Positions 1 through 11,713 of a DNA stretch of 64,000 bases are shown piece by piece. The position numbers and the translations under genes are program-made. The DNA comes from Sphingomonas sp. AX6 (GTDB taxonomy: Bacteria > Pseudomonadota > Alphaproteobacteria > Sphingomonadales > Sphingomonadaceae). Numbering within the stretch: the stretch's first letter is position 1; each line of letters begins with the position of its first letter. The notes beneath the pieces were generated by a model. It saw only the letters and a list, made by a program, of their open reading frames with translations. It had not been told where the DNA came from and searched no databases. Where the stretch lies: contig NZ_LR733979.1 of NCBI RefSeq assembly GCF_902506605.1, positions 1,906,008 to 1,970,007 on the forward strand, in the 5' to 3' direction.

Positions 1-117
1 TCACCCCTCCCCCTCAGGGGAGGGGCCGGGGGTGGGGCGGTCCCGCGATGCGCGGCTGGTGGAGAAGCCCCACCCCAACCCCTCCCCTGAAGGGGAGGGG
101 CTTAGGAAGGAACTAAA
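1..117. repeat. GC-rich palindromic intergenic repeat
   Basis: Two arms rich in cccctcccct/aggggagggg flank a core. The stretch ggggtggggc is answered by gccccacccc, and each arm contains its own small palindrome (cccctcaggggagggg; cccctgaaggggaggg). This is the style of dispersed intergenic palindrome common in sphingomonads. The window starts inside or just before it. A purine-rich ribosome binding site for the next gene (aggaagga) lies at its right end. No gene is seen in this stretch. Confidence 0.6.
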
Positions 118-1167
118 ATGAACACCCCCCGTCAGACCCTGCTCGCCGAGGCGGCCAAGCGCATCCTGATCACCGACGGCGCATTCGGCACCGAAATCCA
201 GAACTGGAAGCTGGCCGAGGCCGATTATGCGGGCGATCTGGGCCTGGGCCACGACCAGAAAGGCAACAACGACATTCTGGCGCTGACCAAGCCTGAGGTG
301 CCTGAGACGATCACCCGCGCCTATCTCGACGCCGGTTCGGATATCGTGTCGACCAACACATTCAGCGCGAACCTCATCAGCCAGGCCGATTATGGTGCCG
401 AACATCTCGTGCGCGATATCAACATCGCCTCGGCCCAGATTGCGCGGCGGCTGGCGGACGAATACGCTGCGAAGGACGGGCGTCCACGCTTCGTCGCAGG
501 CGCGATCGGGCCGACCAACAAGACGCTGTCGCTGTCGCCCGACGTCAACGATCCCGGTTTTCGCGAGATCGATTTCGATTACCTGAAGAACGTGTACCGC
601 GAGCAGGCCGATGCGCTGCTGGAGGGGGGCGCCGACTTCATCCTCATCGAAACCGTGTTCGACACGCTGAATGCCAAGGCGGGCGTGATGGCGGTGATCG
701 AGGCCGCCGAAGCGCTGGGCCGCGACGTGCCGATCATGATGTCGATGACGCTGACCGACCTGTCGGGCCGCAACCTGTCGGGGCATACGGTTGAGGCGTT
801 CTGGCATGCGGTGCGCCACGCCAAGCCGATAACGATCGGGCTCAACTGCTCGTTCGGGGCCGAACAGCTTCGTCCGCATGTGAAGGTGTTGTCGGCGATC
901 TGCGATACCCTCATCATGGTCTATCCCAATGCCGGGCTGCCCAACGAACTGGGTGAGTATGACGAGGAGCCGCACACGACCGCCGGGCTTGTGCGCGAAT
1001 GGGCGGATCAGGGGCAGGTCAATGTGCTGGGCGGATGCTGTGGATCGACGCCTGCGCATATCAAGGCAATTGCCGATGCCGTGAACGGGCTTTCCCCGCG
1101 CGCGCTGCCCAAGCCGCCGGTTCAGACGCGGCTGGCCGGGTTGGAGCCGTTCACGATGGCGGCCTAA
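118..1167 (+). CDS. metH: Methionine synthase, homocysteine-binding half (split MetH, N-terminal)
   Basis: 349 residues covering only the homocysteine S-methyltransferase domain of cobalamin-dependent methionine synthase. It opens with the GAFGTEIQ type loop. The zinc ligands of the family are present as a Cys in GLNCSFG (about residue 244) and the pair in GGCCGS (residues 307-308). The partner polypeptide is encoded 121 bp downstream, so the enzyme works as two chains that together transfer the methyl group of methyl-tetrahydrofolate to homocysteine in the cytoplasm. The ATG is preceded by aggaagga. Splitting of MetH at this domain border is known from sphingomonads and relatives, so this is not a broken gene. 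Confidence 0.93.
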   Translation: MNTPRQTLLAEAAKRILITDGAFGTEIQNWKLAEADYAGDLGLGHDQKGNNDILALTKPEVPETITRAYLDAGSDIVSTNTFSANLISQADYGAEHLVRDINIASAQIARRLADEYAAKDGRPRFVAGAIGPTNKTLSLSPDVNDPGFREIDFDYLKNVYREQADALLEGGADFILIETVFDTLNAKAGVMAVIEAAEALGRDVPIMMSMTLTDLSGRNLSGHTVEAFWHAVRHAKPITIGLNCSFGAEQLRPHVKVLSAICDTLIMVYPNAGLPNELGEYDEEPHTTAGLVREWADQGQVNVLGGCCGSTPAHIKAIADAVNGLSPRALPKPPVQTRLAGLEPFTMAA

Positions 1168-1169
1168 AT

Positions 1170-1280
1170 TCCCCTCACGCTTGCGGGAGGGGCTAGGGGA
1201 GGGCCTGTTATCCTCTCCAGAAACTTTTTCGATTGCTGACACGCCCTCCCCCGACCCCTCCCGCAAGCGGGAGGGGAGAA
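1170..1280. repeat. Inverted repeat between the two metH parts
   Basis: The spacer between the metH halves holds cccctcacgcttgcgggagg at its left end and its approximate inverse (cctcccgcaagcgggagggg) at the right end, separated by about 50 bp. It belongs to the same GC-rich palindrome style as the element at position 1-117. It may form a hairpin in the metH mRNA, but no T-run follows, so it is not an obvious terminator. Confidence 0.6.
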
Positions 1281-1288
1281 GGACTGAA

Positions 1289-3988
<2,700 letters not shown>

Positions 3989-4063
3989 ACCCATGCCGTC
4001 GGGCGATGTGCTGGCGCACGGATCGGACTACCCGGCGCGCGCGCGATGGGGTAGCGGGCGGAG

Positions 4064-5104
4064 GTGACCTATCTGCCGCCCGCTCCGCTCCGCCTGCGTC
4101 TCGATGGGGATGCGCTTGTCGCCAATTGGCGGATGCTGGACCACGCGAGCGGCGCGGCGGCGTGCGGTGCTGCAGTCAAGGCCGACGGCTATGGTTTAGG
4201 TGCGCGCGGTGTCGTTACCCGACTGAGCGAGGCGGGCTGCCGCGATTTCTTTGTCTCCAACTGGGCGGAAGCCAAGGCGATTGCCGATCTGGGTGTGACC
4301 GTCAGCGTATTGCACGGTGTTCGGTCCGAAGATATGGGCTTGGCCAAGAGCGGCATCGCACGCCCGGTCCTGAATACCGCGCGCCAGGTCCAGCGCTGGC
4401 GCGAGGCGGGTGGAGGCATATGCGACGTGATGGTCGATACCGGCATGAACCGGCTGGGTCTGAGCATTGAAGAGGCGCGATCGGGTCTGCTCGACGGGCT
4501 GGAAATTCAGACGTTGATGAGCCATCTGGCTTGCGCAGACGAGGTCCATCCCCTCAACCGGCTCCAACTCAATCGGTTTGCGCTGGTCAAAGAACGTGTA
4601 AACGCATGCCGGTATAGCCTGGCGAACAGCGCTGGGGTTCTGCTTGGCCGCGACTATGCCTTCGATCTCACTAGACCCGGGCTGGCGCTATATGGCGGCG
4701 TGCCGTCGCCTGCGGCCGAAGAACGAGTTCGCCAAGTCGTGTTTCCAGAAGCTCAGGTGATCCAGCGCCGACGACTGCATGCGGGCGACGTCGTCGGCTA
4801 CAACGCGACCTGGAGCGCCGTCGAAGACACAGAGTTGGCTGTGCTCAATATTGGTTACGCCGATGGGTATCTGCGCGGGTTTTCGGGCGTCGGCTGCGCG
4901 CGGTCGGGCGACAATGTCTTTCCAGTGCGTGGGCGAGTATCAATGGACTTGCTTATCGTCGATGTCGGGACGACATCAGCGGTGGCGGAAGGTGACTGGT
5001 TGAGGGTCGAATATTCTCTGTATGATTCTGCTTTGCGCTCTGGAGTGTCTCAATATGAGCTTCTTACCGGTCTCGGGAAGCGGTTCAGCCGAATGTGGCA
5101 ATAG
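4064..5104 (+). CDS. alr: Alanine racemase
   Basis: 346 residues, a PLP-dependent fold-type III racemase that makes D-alanine for peptidoglycan. The PLP lysine is in AAVKADGYGLG (K39). The catalytic tyrosine is in VGYNATW (about Y246), and the C-terminal beta domain contains GRVSMDL. The start is GTG with gcgggcggag just before. It follows metH by 75 bp and ends only 7 bp from the end of the convergent oxygenase gene. Base composition drifts lower in GC toward its 3' end, resembling the neighbouring oxygenase genes more than metH. Whether this is the housekeeping or a dedicated enzyme cannot be told from the window. Confidence 0.88.
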   Translation: MTYLPPAPLRLRLDGDALVANWRMLDHASGAAACGAAVKADGYGLGARGVVTRLSEAGCRDFFVSNWAEAKAIADLGVTVSVLHGVRSEDMGLAKSGIARPVLNTARQVQRWREAGGGICDVMVDTGMNRLGLSIEEARSGLLDGLEIQTLMSHLACADEVHPLNRLQLNRFALVKERVNACRYSLANSAGVLLGRDYAFDLTRPGLALYGGVPSPAAEERVRQVVFPEAQVIQRRRLHAGDVVGYNATWSAVEDTELAVLNIGYADGYLRGFSGVGCARSGDNVFPVRGRVSMDLLIVDVGTTSAVAEGDWLRVEYSLYDSALRSGVSQYELLTGLGKRFSRMWQ

Positions 5105-5111
5105 GCGCCGA

Positions 5112-6116
5112 TCACCGCCGTCCGTCGTAGTTGAATGTTTCAATAATCGATCGGGGCGGCGGAAACTTAAACGCATTCGCCCTTATCCATCGGCTAGCAA
5201 TCAGCTTCGTTCCGTTGCTCACCGGCGCGCCCGCATGAAGAGCCATGTTGTCGGCCCGCCCGTCCGCGTCAACATTGTCGAACATCAGCGCGTCGCCTGT
5301 CTTGCCAGCCCAGCTTAGGTCGACTTTGGGAAAGCGCGTTTCGCCACCCCGATAATCTTGATTGAGATAAAGAATGACCGTTTTAATGCGTTGGTTTGGC
5401 TCGCCTGGGAGGGCGTCGAGATGCGGCCGATATTCGCCACCGCGGTGGTAGCGGAGCAATTGCAATGGCTCGCCCTGTTCGTATTGCGTGTCCGTTAGGC
5501 GAGCAACGCGACGATTGATCGCGGCCACAACCAGGTCTTCCAAGAAAACGCCGAACGCAGCGCCGTCAGACAAGCGAATAGGGTGGGGGATTGCCCTGCC
5601 GTTAGAAGGATCGACTACAACCGATGGCTGGAGAAATGGTCCACCCAAGTCGGAGAGATAGTTGCATTCGGCGGGTTGTAGAAATTCTCGACATAGCTGA
5701 ATGGCGGGTCGCCCGCACAACGGGAGAGCGGCGTAACCACCCGCTGGAAAGCCGTTGCTGTCGAGATTCATCCGGTCAACGATGTTGAGCTGCGCGCGCG
5801 CACGCGCCGAGCGATGTTCCAGCTGCCTTAGTTGAGCGACAGCGGAGGGCCAATCAGCCGGTCCGCCAGTTCCGCTGGCCAGAAATGATGCATGAAGCAG
5901 CCCCGCTGCCTCGTCGCCGCCATTTCCCGCCTGAGCAAGCAGGCTCCGGGCTGCACCCAAGTTCCGTGGAATGATATTACCCGCGATAGACCAACTGGCC
6001 AGCTCTACGATTGCCGCGAGGTCACCCTGTTGCGATGCATCGGCAAGCATAAATGCTGCGTCCGCATACCGCTTGCTTTCGAGCTTCTGACGAACATTAT
6101 CGATTATCGAACTCAT
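5112..6116 (-). CDS. Sel1/TPR-like N-terminus plus 2OG-Fe(II) prolyl-4-hydroxylase-type oxygenase
   Basis: 334 residues. The N-terminal ~100 residues are helical Sel1/TPR-like repeats (RYADAAFMLADASQQGD, NLGAARSLLAQAGNGGDEA). The C-terminal ~190 residues are a prolyl-4-hydroxylase-type jelly roll with the iron triad H232-x-D234 (YRPHLDALPG) and H294 (MALHAG), and the 2-oxoglutarate lysine K304 (NGTKLIASRW). The family hydroxylates prolines in proteins or small substrates using O2 and 2-oxoglutarate. There is no signal peptide, so it should act in the cytoplasm. It is the first of three oxygenases beside a TonB-dependent receptor. Substrate unknown. Confidence 0.85.
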   Translation of the reverse strand: MSSIIDNVRQKLESKRYADAAFMLADASQQGDLAAIVELASWSIAGNIIPRNLGAARSLLAQAGNGGDEAAGLLHASFLASGTGGPADWPSAVAQLRQLEHRSARARAQLNIVDRMNLDSNGFPAGGYAALPLCGRPAIQLCREFLQPAECNYLSDLGGPFLQPSVVVDPSNGRAIPHPIRLSDGAAFGVFLEDLVVAAINRRVARLTDTQYEQGEPLQLLRYHRGGEYRPHLDALPGEPNQRIKTVILYLNQDYRGGETRFPKVDLSWAGKTGDALMFDNVDADGRADNMALHAGAPVSNGTKLIASRWIRANAFKFPPPRSIIETFNYDGRR

Positions 6117-6161
6117 CGAAATCTAACTATATGAATGCCATTCTAAAAAGAAGGGTGCAGA

Positions 6162-6202
6162 ATCGCCCATATCGCCCATATCGCCCATATCGCCCATATC
6201 GC
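6162..6202. repeat. 9-bp tandem repeat (atcgcccat, about 4.5 copies)
   Basis: Four perfect head-to-tail copies of atcgcccat plus half a fifth lie between two divergent oxygenase genes, 46 bp after the minus-strand start and 62 bp before the plus-strand start. Such short arrays change length by slippage. In a promoter region they can alter spacing between elements. Nothing else is recognised in this 148-bp spacer. Confidence 0.9.
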
Positions 6203-6264
6203 GCTTAGAGCACGCACGCCTTCGGGCTCTTGCAACCGGCGCAAACCCATCCTAACCGCGTAGG

Positions 6265-6912
6265 ATGCAGGTTATCGGTAATTACGACGAAAACGGGTAT
6301 GCGCATGTGCAGGGTCTGATCCCGCAGGAGATTGCACAGGCGTTTATTCAAAGCGTCAAAGAGGATTTGGCAAACGCTCCCATTCCATTGAGTGGAGTGA
6401 GACAGCATCCAAATTTACTGAAGCGTGCTGCCTTCGAAGTCTACGGTCATCATTATAAACCGATGCTCTTCTTTCTGTGGGGTATAACCCCATTAATTTC
6501 GAGTATTGTTGGCCGTGATTTGCTTCCAACCTATGACTATTTGAGGTTGTATCGGGAAGGCGATGTCTGCCGGGTTCATCACGATCGCCTCTCGTGCGAA
6601 CACAGCTTGTCACTTGTTCTCGATTATAGTGATGGCGAGATTTGGGATTTGCAGGTTGGCTCGGTCGCAACGGAACCTTCCGCGCGGGTCGAGGAAGACT
6701 TCGGTTCCGAACCATTTGCTTCGATTGCAATGAGGGTGGGGGACGCGGTGCTGTATCGGGGAGTTAATCATCGCCATGGCCGAATGGCCCCCAACCCAAA
6801 CGCGTGGTCCGCCCACCTATTTCTTCATTGGGTTGATAAAGACGGGCCGCACCGCGACCACGCATTTGACGGAAAACTGGTGCCCAGACCGGTCAATTTC
6901 AGCTTCACTTAG
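6265..6912 (+). CDS. 2OG-Fe(II) oxygenase-like protein
   Basis: 215 residues, single domain. A facial-triad pattern is visible: H105-x-D107 (CRVHHDRLS) and a distal histidine around 169-171 (YRGVNHRHGR), with the strand DAVLYRG before it as in 2-oxoglutarate oxygenases. There are no repeats and no signal peptide. The start lacks a good ribosome binding site. It overlaps the 3' end of the convergent Asp/Asn hydroxylase gene by 8 bp. GC content is lower than in core genes. It sits in the receptor-linked oxygenase cluster. Exact subfamily and substrate not recognised. Confidence 0.7.
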   Translation: MQVIGNYDENGYAHVQGLIPQEIAQAFIQSVKEDLANAPIPLSGVRQHPNLLKRAAFEVYGHHYKPMLFFLWGITPLISSIVGRDLLPTYDYLRLYREGDVCRVHHDRLSCEHSLSLVLDYSDGEIWDLQVGSVATEPSARVEEDFGSEPFASIAMRVGDAVLYRGVNHRHGRMAPNPNAWSAHLFLHWVDKDGPHRDHAFDGKLVPRPVNFSFT

Positions 6913-8071
6913 TTATCTCGATCGAGATTTGCTCCGAGGCGAATAGCGCACCGATCTCCTGCTTGTCCTGCTCGCTCAATTCCGGGCGCCAGATGTCGAA
7001 GATTAGCACGACCCGATCTCGGTCGCTGTTGTTCCAAGCTTCATGTTCGATCGTATCGTCAAAGATCAGCAACTTGCCTTCCTGCCATTGTCGAACCTCG
7101 CTGCCGACGCGAAAGAAGCAATCGGGCGGCACGATCAACGGCAGATGGCAGGTGAGGCGGGTGTTGTGCGTTCCGGTGTGGGGAGTGATATGTGCGCCTG
7201 CACGCAAAAGCGAAAACATGACCGTTGGTGAGTTTGCAATGATCGGAAGAGGGGCGTTTTGAACAGCATTCCATGTGTTTGGGCACCGCGCTATGGTGTC
7301 CTCGAACCGCCGCCCATTCTCACAAAGGAAAAGCGCGCTCCAATCGCGATTATCGAGCAGTATGTTGTCGTCGAGCCTTGGCAAATTAGGGTCGGATCTG
7401 ATGTAAGGTAAGAAATCATCCGTCCCTTTGTTCAACAATACCTGGATCTCTTTACGAATTTCATTGGCTGCCGCCTCGACTTGGGCCGCCCAGCGGAAAG
7501 AGGTCGGATCGAAATATGGGATCTGCGGCAATTCAGGATAATAGTAGGCCGTAGGTTCCTGAACAAAGATTTGTTCGCGACCTGAAAGGATGTTGAGCGA
7601 CCTTTGGAACCGCGAACTGCGATTGCCGCGGTCCAATCCCTGCGCATTCAGGGCAATTTCTCGTTGTGCCTCGAAATGTGCGGCTAACTCCGTCGATGCG
7701 GTGTCCACACGCCGTAGCTCGGCAGCCAGTTCGTTGGGGAGATTCTGGCCGGCCGCAATTCGCAACGCACTTTTGTACAGGCCCAATGCGGCACTCTTGT
7801 CCCCGGCGTCGTTGCGGCAGTCTCCTTTCATGATGTGCCCGCGAATCGCACGTGGTTCCAACGCGAGCAAAGAATCCACAGCGCGTTCCTCAGCATCGCG
7901 ATCCCCGATCGCTCGACAGGCTGTCGCTAACAGGAGCCAAATCTGACTGTTCGCTCTTCCAGTCGCGGTCACCCGCTCGAAACGCTCCCGCGCTTCGGCC
8001 GCCCGACCCTGGCCGAGCGCTTCAACGCCGTCCCGGACAAGCCGTTCTGCCTCTTGGTTACTCAGTTGCAT
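6905..8071 (-). CDS. TPR plus aspartyl/asparaginyl beta-hydroxylase domain protein
   Basis: 388 residues. The N-terminal ~150 residues are TPR-like helices (AAEARERFERVTATGRANSQ, AAEERAVDSLL style). The C-terminal domain matches the aspartyl/asparaginyl beta-hydroxylase family: HITPHTGTHNTRLTCHLP, then REGK-like QEGKLLIFDD and IEHEAWNNSDRDRVVL. Iron histidines are near residues 298 and 343. The family typically lacks the acidic ligand. ATG at 8071 is preceded by ggggga. No export signal. It lies immediately downstream of the receptor gene on the same strand but beyond a strong terminator. Likely hydroxylates Asp/Asn side chains in a protein or peptide, by family analogy only. Confidence 0.85.
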   Translation of the reverse strand: MQLSNQEAERLVRDGVEALGQGRAAEARERFERVTATGRANSQIWLLLATACRAIGDRDAEERAVDSLLALEPRAIRGHIMKGDCRNDAGDKSAALGLYKSALRIAAGQNLPNELAAELRRVDTASTELAAHFEAQREIALNAQGLDRGNRSSRFQRSLNILSGREQIFVQEPTAYYYPELPQIPYFDPTSFRWAAQVEAAANEIRKEIQVLLNKGTDDFLPYIRSDPNLPRLDDNILLDNRDWSALFLCENGRRFEDTIARCPNTWNAVQNAPLPIIANSPTVMFSLLRAGAHITPHTGTHNTRLTCHLPLIVPPDCFFRVGSEVRQWQEGKLLIFDDTIEHEAWNNSDRDRVVLIFDIWRPELSEQDKQEIGALFASEQISIEITK

Positions 8072-8201
8072 CACGTCCCCCGTTTACCGTGCCCTCAAAG
8101 GCCAATCGATGTCGAACTCGAGATGGTGGCTCATCCCGACCTATTTTCGCTCTGGGAAGCACTTCGGCGAACTCCGTTGTTCGATACCAAGCGTGTCGGA
8201 T

Positions 8202-8238
8202 AAAAAAAGGGGGCCGGGACATGGTCCCGACCCCCCCA
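8202..8238 (-). terminator. Rho-independent terminator of the TonB-dependent receptor gene
   Basis: Read on the minus strand, a strong stem (ggggtcgggac / gtcccggcccc, loop cat) is followed by seven T residues. It lies 19 bp past the receptor stop codon and should end that transcript before the hydroxylase gene. Confidence 0.9.
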
Positions 8239-8256
8239 AAGAATTCCAGGCTCGCT

Positions 8257-11200
8257 TTAGAAGCGTGCGCGGAAGCCGCTGTAATATGCGCGGCCACGGT
8301 AATCGAAAATTGCAGTCCCGCCACCGGTTGCTGTCGTACCAAGAGGAGGCAGCTTGTTGAAGACGTTATCGACGCCGACGTAGAACTGCAGCTCTTTGCC
8401 AAGGCCTGCCGCATCCTCGATGTCCCATTCGAAACGAAGGTCCGAATAGGTGATGTCAGGATATTTGGTTGGCGAGAACGCATCCAAGTTACCTGCGGGT
8501 TGCCCGTTCAATTCGTTGAAGCTCTCATACGTCGTGAGCAACTGCGAACCAATGTAACGCAGGCGATAGCCAAGCGTGAACTCACGGAAACCGACGTCGA
8601 TATCAAGTCGGAATTCATCAGTTGGGAACCCGGTTTCACCAAGAATGCGGTTTTCGAAGTTCGGGTCGGTCGCGCTCTCGAAATTGCTGTTCTTGAGGTT
8701 GTGCGTGTAAACCAAGTTGGCGCCCAAACGAACATCATCCGAGATGTTTGTGCGGTACGCTGCGTTAACGTCGATACCCTCGCGTTCGCGCTTTGCAAAG
8801 TTGAGCGGTGCCTGGATCAACGTGTTACCAAGGATATCGCCCGCGACTTCATTGTTCGGTCCAGGTCCGGTGCCACGATAGCGCTGGAACTGCGTACAGA
8901 ACACGTTGTTGAGGGTCGGCTGGTCGTAGCAGCTATTTGCGATGGTCTGTGCTGCGAGCGACACGATGACGCCATTCACGGTGATGTTGTAGTAATCGAC
9001 CGAAAGCGACAGGCCAGGAATGGCTGCCGGGGTGAACACCGCACCAACCGTGTACGAATCCGACGTTTCGGCTTCGAGGTTCGGGTTGCTGCCGCTCAGG
9101 ACCGGCAGAGAGTAGGTGACCTGGTCGATGTTGGCCAGAAGCCCGCCAAGGTCTGCCTGACAGTTCGCCGCGCGATTTGCGCTGGTGTTGATCTGGTTCG
9201 GTGCGCAGGGATCGGTGAACCCTGGCGCGAAGTTTGGAACCAGCGACGACCCGGTTTCGGCGACCGTCGGCGCGCGCACGGCGCGACCGTAATTGCCGCG
9301 AAGGCGCAGACCGCGGATCGGCGACCAGATAACGCCTGCGTTGTATGCCCACACCGTGCCGGTGCTTCCCGAATAGTCGGAAACGCGCGCCGCGCCGCTG
9401 AGGGTCAGCTCTTCAAAGAACGGCGTGTTGGCGAGAAGCGGGATTTGCAATTCGCCATAAGCTTCCTTCACGTCGAACCCGACAGGGCCGATCTGTGGGA
9501 TCGACACACCGTTGGTGAAGCCGTCGACGACGAACTGGTCCTGTTTGTAGAAAGCTTCTTCTTCCCGATATTCTGCACCGACCGAGAAGCGGATTGGACC
9601 ACCCGGCAGCTCGAACAGACGACCAAGGCTGCCCGACACGAAGCCTTGCACAACCTTCTGTTCGATCGAAGCGTTCGCGGTGAACGAGTTCGCGAAATAG
9701 TTGACCGATGCCGAGTTATCCGCCTGACCGAACGGGTTGTAGGGAACACAGGCTGCGATATCGGCGGCGAGACGTGCTTGGTTGGCCGCTGCGGGAGCCG
9801 CGAAGCCATTCAAACGTACTGCCGATGCCGGGTCGAACTGCGACCGGCACTGGATCTGGCCGGTAACGGGATTGCGGCCTGCATCCATTGCCAATGCGAA
9901 GCGCTGGCGATCGATGAACCCGTCGGTGATCGTTTCCTGTTCAAACTTGCCGTAGTTGCCGGAGATTTCGTAGCTGAAATCGTCCCAGAACGTGCCGCGC
10001 AAGCCAGCCACCACACGATAGGTATCGCGCTGGAAACGTTCGTCGCGGATACCGACGTCGAGCAGGCTGCGCGCGACAGAGAAACGATAGCTTCCGTCGG
10101 CGATTGCCGCGCGATCAGCAGCCGTCAGCGGCGTCGATCCGACAAGTACGGCTGTTTGGCCCGAAGCGAGGATCGCCTGGGTCAGGACACCGCGTGCCTG
10201 TGCGCTAAGGAACGGGTTGTCGAGGCGGGCGCGTTCACGAATGTCGGTCGTACCCAGTGTGCCCTGAATGAAGGACGGACCGGCATTGTTGCCAAGCGCG
10301 TTCACGCGGGCAAACTTCGCCTCGACGAACGCTTCGGCGGCTTCGCTGAATTCGAAACGGCCAAGCAAATTGGCATTGTAACGCTCGAGGAAAGGCAGGA
10401 CCGAGAGGGTCTGGCCTTCACGTCCGGTCGTGCCGTTGCCGCCGAGGAAGGTGCCCAGCGGACCCGAACCCACGCGGGTGCCGGTCTGGGGGACCAACGT
10501 GCCGTCCGGGTTGAAGACAAAATTACAGTTGAAGGCGGCGCCGGCATTGTTCGGTGCACCGGCATTGGGTGTCGTGCCGCGTCCGCAAGCCGCGTTTGCT
10601 GTCGATTGTCCGACAGCAACCAGACCGAAGGGGCTGATTGTGCCCTGACGAATGTCGCGCAGGAAGATAGCGTCGGGAAACCCGTCGCTGTTATTGGCAA
10701 GTCCCCCGGAATCGGCATCGACCGTGACGAATCCATCATTACGACGGAACCACGGAACGTCCGAGGCGAACACGCGATCCTGCCGGTTGTACTCGCCGTG
10801 CACGGTGATGTTGCCACGACCGTCGGCGAAATTCTTGCCGAACATTGCCGAAACATACTGGTTACCGCCAAATCCGGCTTCCGCAATGTTTGCGGTGCCG
10901 CGAACCTGGAGGCCTTCGAAATCCGTACGAAGCACGAAATTGACCACGCCGGCGATGGCGTCCGAACCGTAAACGGCCGAGTTGCCGCCGGTTACGATGT
11001 CGACGCTCTGGATGAGATCGTTCGGGATGGTCGAGATGTCGGGCGAAGACGCGTTGTTCAGGATGTCGGCGGGGACGTGACGACGCCCGTTAACCAGCAC
11101 CAGGGTGCGAACGGTGCCAAGGCCACGCAGGTCGAGCAGGTTGAGACCCGCGATACCAATGCCGAGACCAGGATTCTGTTGCGAGAACGTGCTGGACAGC

Positions 11201-11499
11201 TGCGGCAGATCGTTCAGCGTGTCACCGATGTTGGTGCCCGCTGACTGGAAGATGGTTTCGCCACCGATCGACGTGATCGGGTTGACCGAGGTCAGGTTGG
11301 GCGCGCGAATGCGGCTGCCGGTAACAACGATCGAACCAGCCGAGTCCTGTTCATCAGGTTCACCCGACTGAATCTCGGTTTCTGTGGTTAGTTCTTCGGT
11401 ATTCTGCGCGTCCGTCGTGGTTTGCGCCCAAGCGACTTGCGGCAGTGCGAAAGCCGCGCTCGCCAGCGCGGTTGCCGATAGCAACTTCGAAATTCTCAT
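8257..11499 (-). CDS. TonB-dependent outer membrane receptor (locus 1)
   Basis: 1080 residues. Signal peptide MRISKLLSATALASAAFA with cleavage near AWAQ, then a linker with a TonB-box-like stretch and plug motif GSIVVTGSRIRAPN, plug domain with GGNSAVYGSDAIAGVVNF, then a 22-strand-type barrel ending YYSGFRARF (terminal Phe typical of outer membrane proteins). The family imports large or scarce ligands with TonB energy. Extracellular loops contain several Cys pairs. The start is ATG at 11499, chosen for the signal peptide. It is closely similar in plug and layout to the receptor at 22400. Ligand unknown. The cluster context links it to 2OG-Fe(II) oxygenases. Confidence 0.93.
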   Translation of the reverse strand: MRISKLLSATALASAAFALPQVAWAQTTTDAQNTEELTTETEIQSGEPDEQDSAGSIVVTGSRIRAPNLTSVNPITSIGGETIFQSAGTNIGDTLNDLPQLSSTFSQQNPGLGIGIAGLNLLDLRGLGTVRTLVLVNGRRHVPADILNNASSPDISTIPNDLIQSVDIVTGGNSAVYGSDAIAGVVNFVLRTDFEGLQVRGTANIAEAGFGGNQYVSAMFGKNFADGRGNITVHGEYNRQDRVFASDVPWFRRNDGFVTVDADSGGLANNSDGFPDAIFLRDIRQGTISPFGLVAVGQSTANAACGRGTTPNAGAPNNAGAAFNCNFVFNPDGTLVPQTGTRVGSGPLGTFLGGNGTTGREGQTLSVLPFLERYNANLLGRFEFSEAAEAFVEAKFARVNALGNNAGPSFIQGTLGTTDIRERARLDNPFLSAQARGVLTQAILASGQTAVLVGSTPLTAADRAAIADGSYRFSVARSLLDVGIRDERFQRDTYRVVAGLRGTFWDDFSYEISGNYGKFEQETITDGFIDRQRFALAMDAGRNPVTGQIQCRSQFDPASAVRLNGFAAPAAANQARLAADIAACVPYNPFGQADNSASVNYFANSFTANASIEQKVVQGFVSGSLGRLFELPGGPIRFSVGAEYREEEAFYKQDQFVVDGFTNGVSIPQIGPVGFDVKEAYGELQIPLLANTPFFEELTLSGAARVSDYSGSTGTVWAYNAGVIWSPIRGLRLRGNYGRAVRAPTVAETGSSLVPNFAPGFTDPCAPNQINTSANRAANCQADLGGLLANIDQVTYSLPVLSGSNPNLEAETSDSYTVGAVFTPAAIPGLSLSVDYYNITVNGVIVSLAAQTIANSCYDQPTLNNVFCTQFQRYRGTGPGPNNEVAGDILGNTLIQAPLNFAKREREGIDVNAAYRTNISDDVRLGANLVYTHNLKNSNFESATDPNFENRILGETGFPTDEFRLDIDVGFREFTLGYRLRYIGSQLLTTYESFNELNGQPAGNLDAFSPTKYPDITYSDLRFEWDIEDAAGLGKELQFYVGVDNVFNKLPPLGTTATGGGTAIFDYRGRAYYSGFRARF

Positions 11500-11713
11500 T
11501 GGAGTGCCCCATTTTACGCCGGCGTCTTGCACGGCTTAAGGGCAGGAGAGCCCATTTCTGGGGAAACAGGCAAGGTGAAGCGGTGGGTTTGAGCGATTTA
11601 CTGCGGTCGCTGTGGCGAGAATGTCACGATTTTGCAACGCAGCAAATCACTTCGTTCTTCGGAGGGCAGTTTGGGGTAATATTGTTACTATCGGTCGCGT
11701 AATTAAATATTAG
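11500..11713 (-). promoter_or_regulatory. Receptor upstream region with a motif shared with the second receptor
   Basis: The 214-bp spacer between the thiolase stop and the receptor start contains no gene. At 11620-11638 the minus strand reads gttgcaaaatcgtgacatt. A similar string, tgcaacagtattgtggcaat, lies upstream of the other receptor at 22222-22241. Shared parts are TGCAA, then GTG[AG]CA. This may be a promoter or activator element. Weak evidence based on two copies. Confidence 0.3.

Noticed and set aside
1..117. Cobalamin riboswitch before metH
   Set aside because: The stretch is a GC-rich palindromic repeat with no B12-box sequence; a riboswitch, if any, would lie left of the window.
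6162..6202. CRISPR array
   Set aside because: Units are only 9 bp, directly tandem, with no spacers and no cas genes.
7852..11244. 1130-residue plus-strand reading frame opposite the TonB-dependent receptor
   Set aside because: It is an Arg-rich, Cys-scattered antisense reading of a gene with clear signal peptide and barrel motifs. Long antisense frames are expected in GC-rich DNA.
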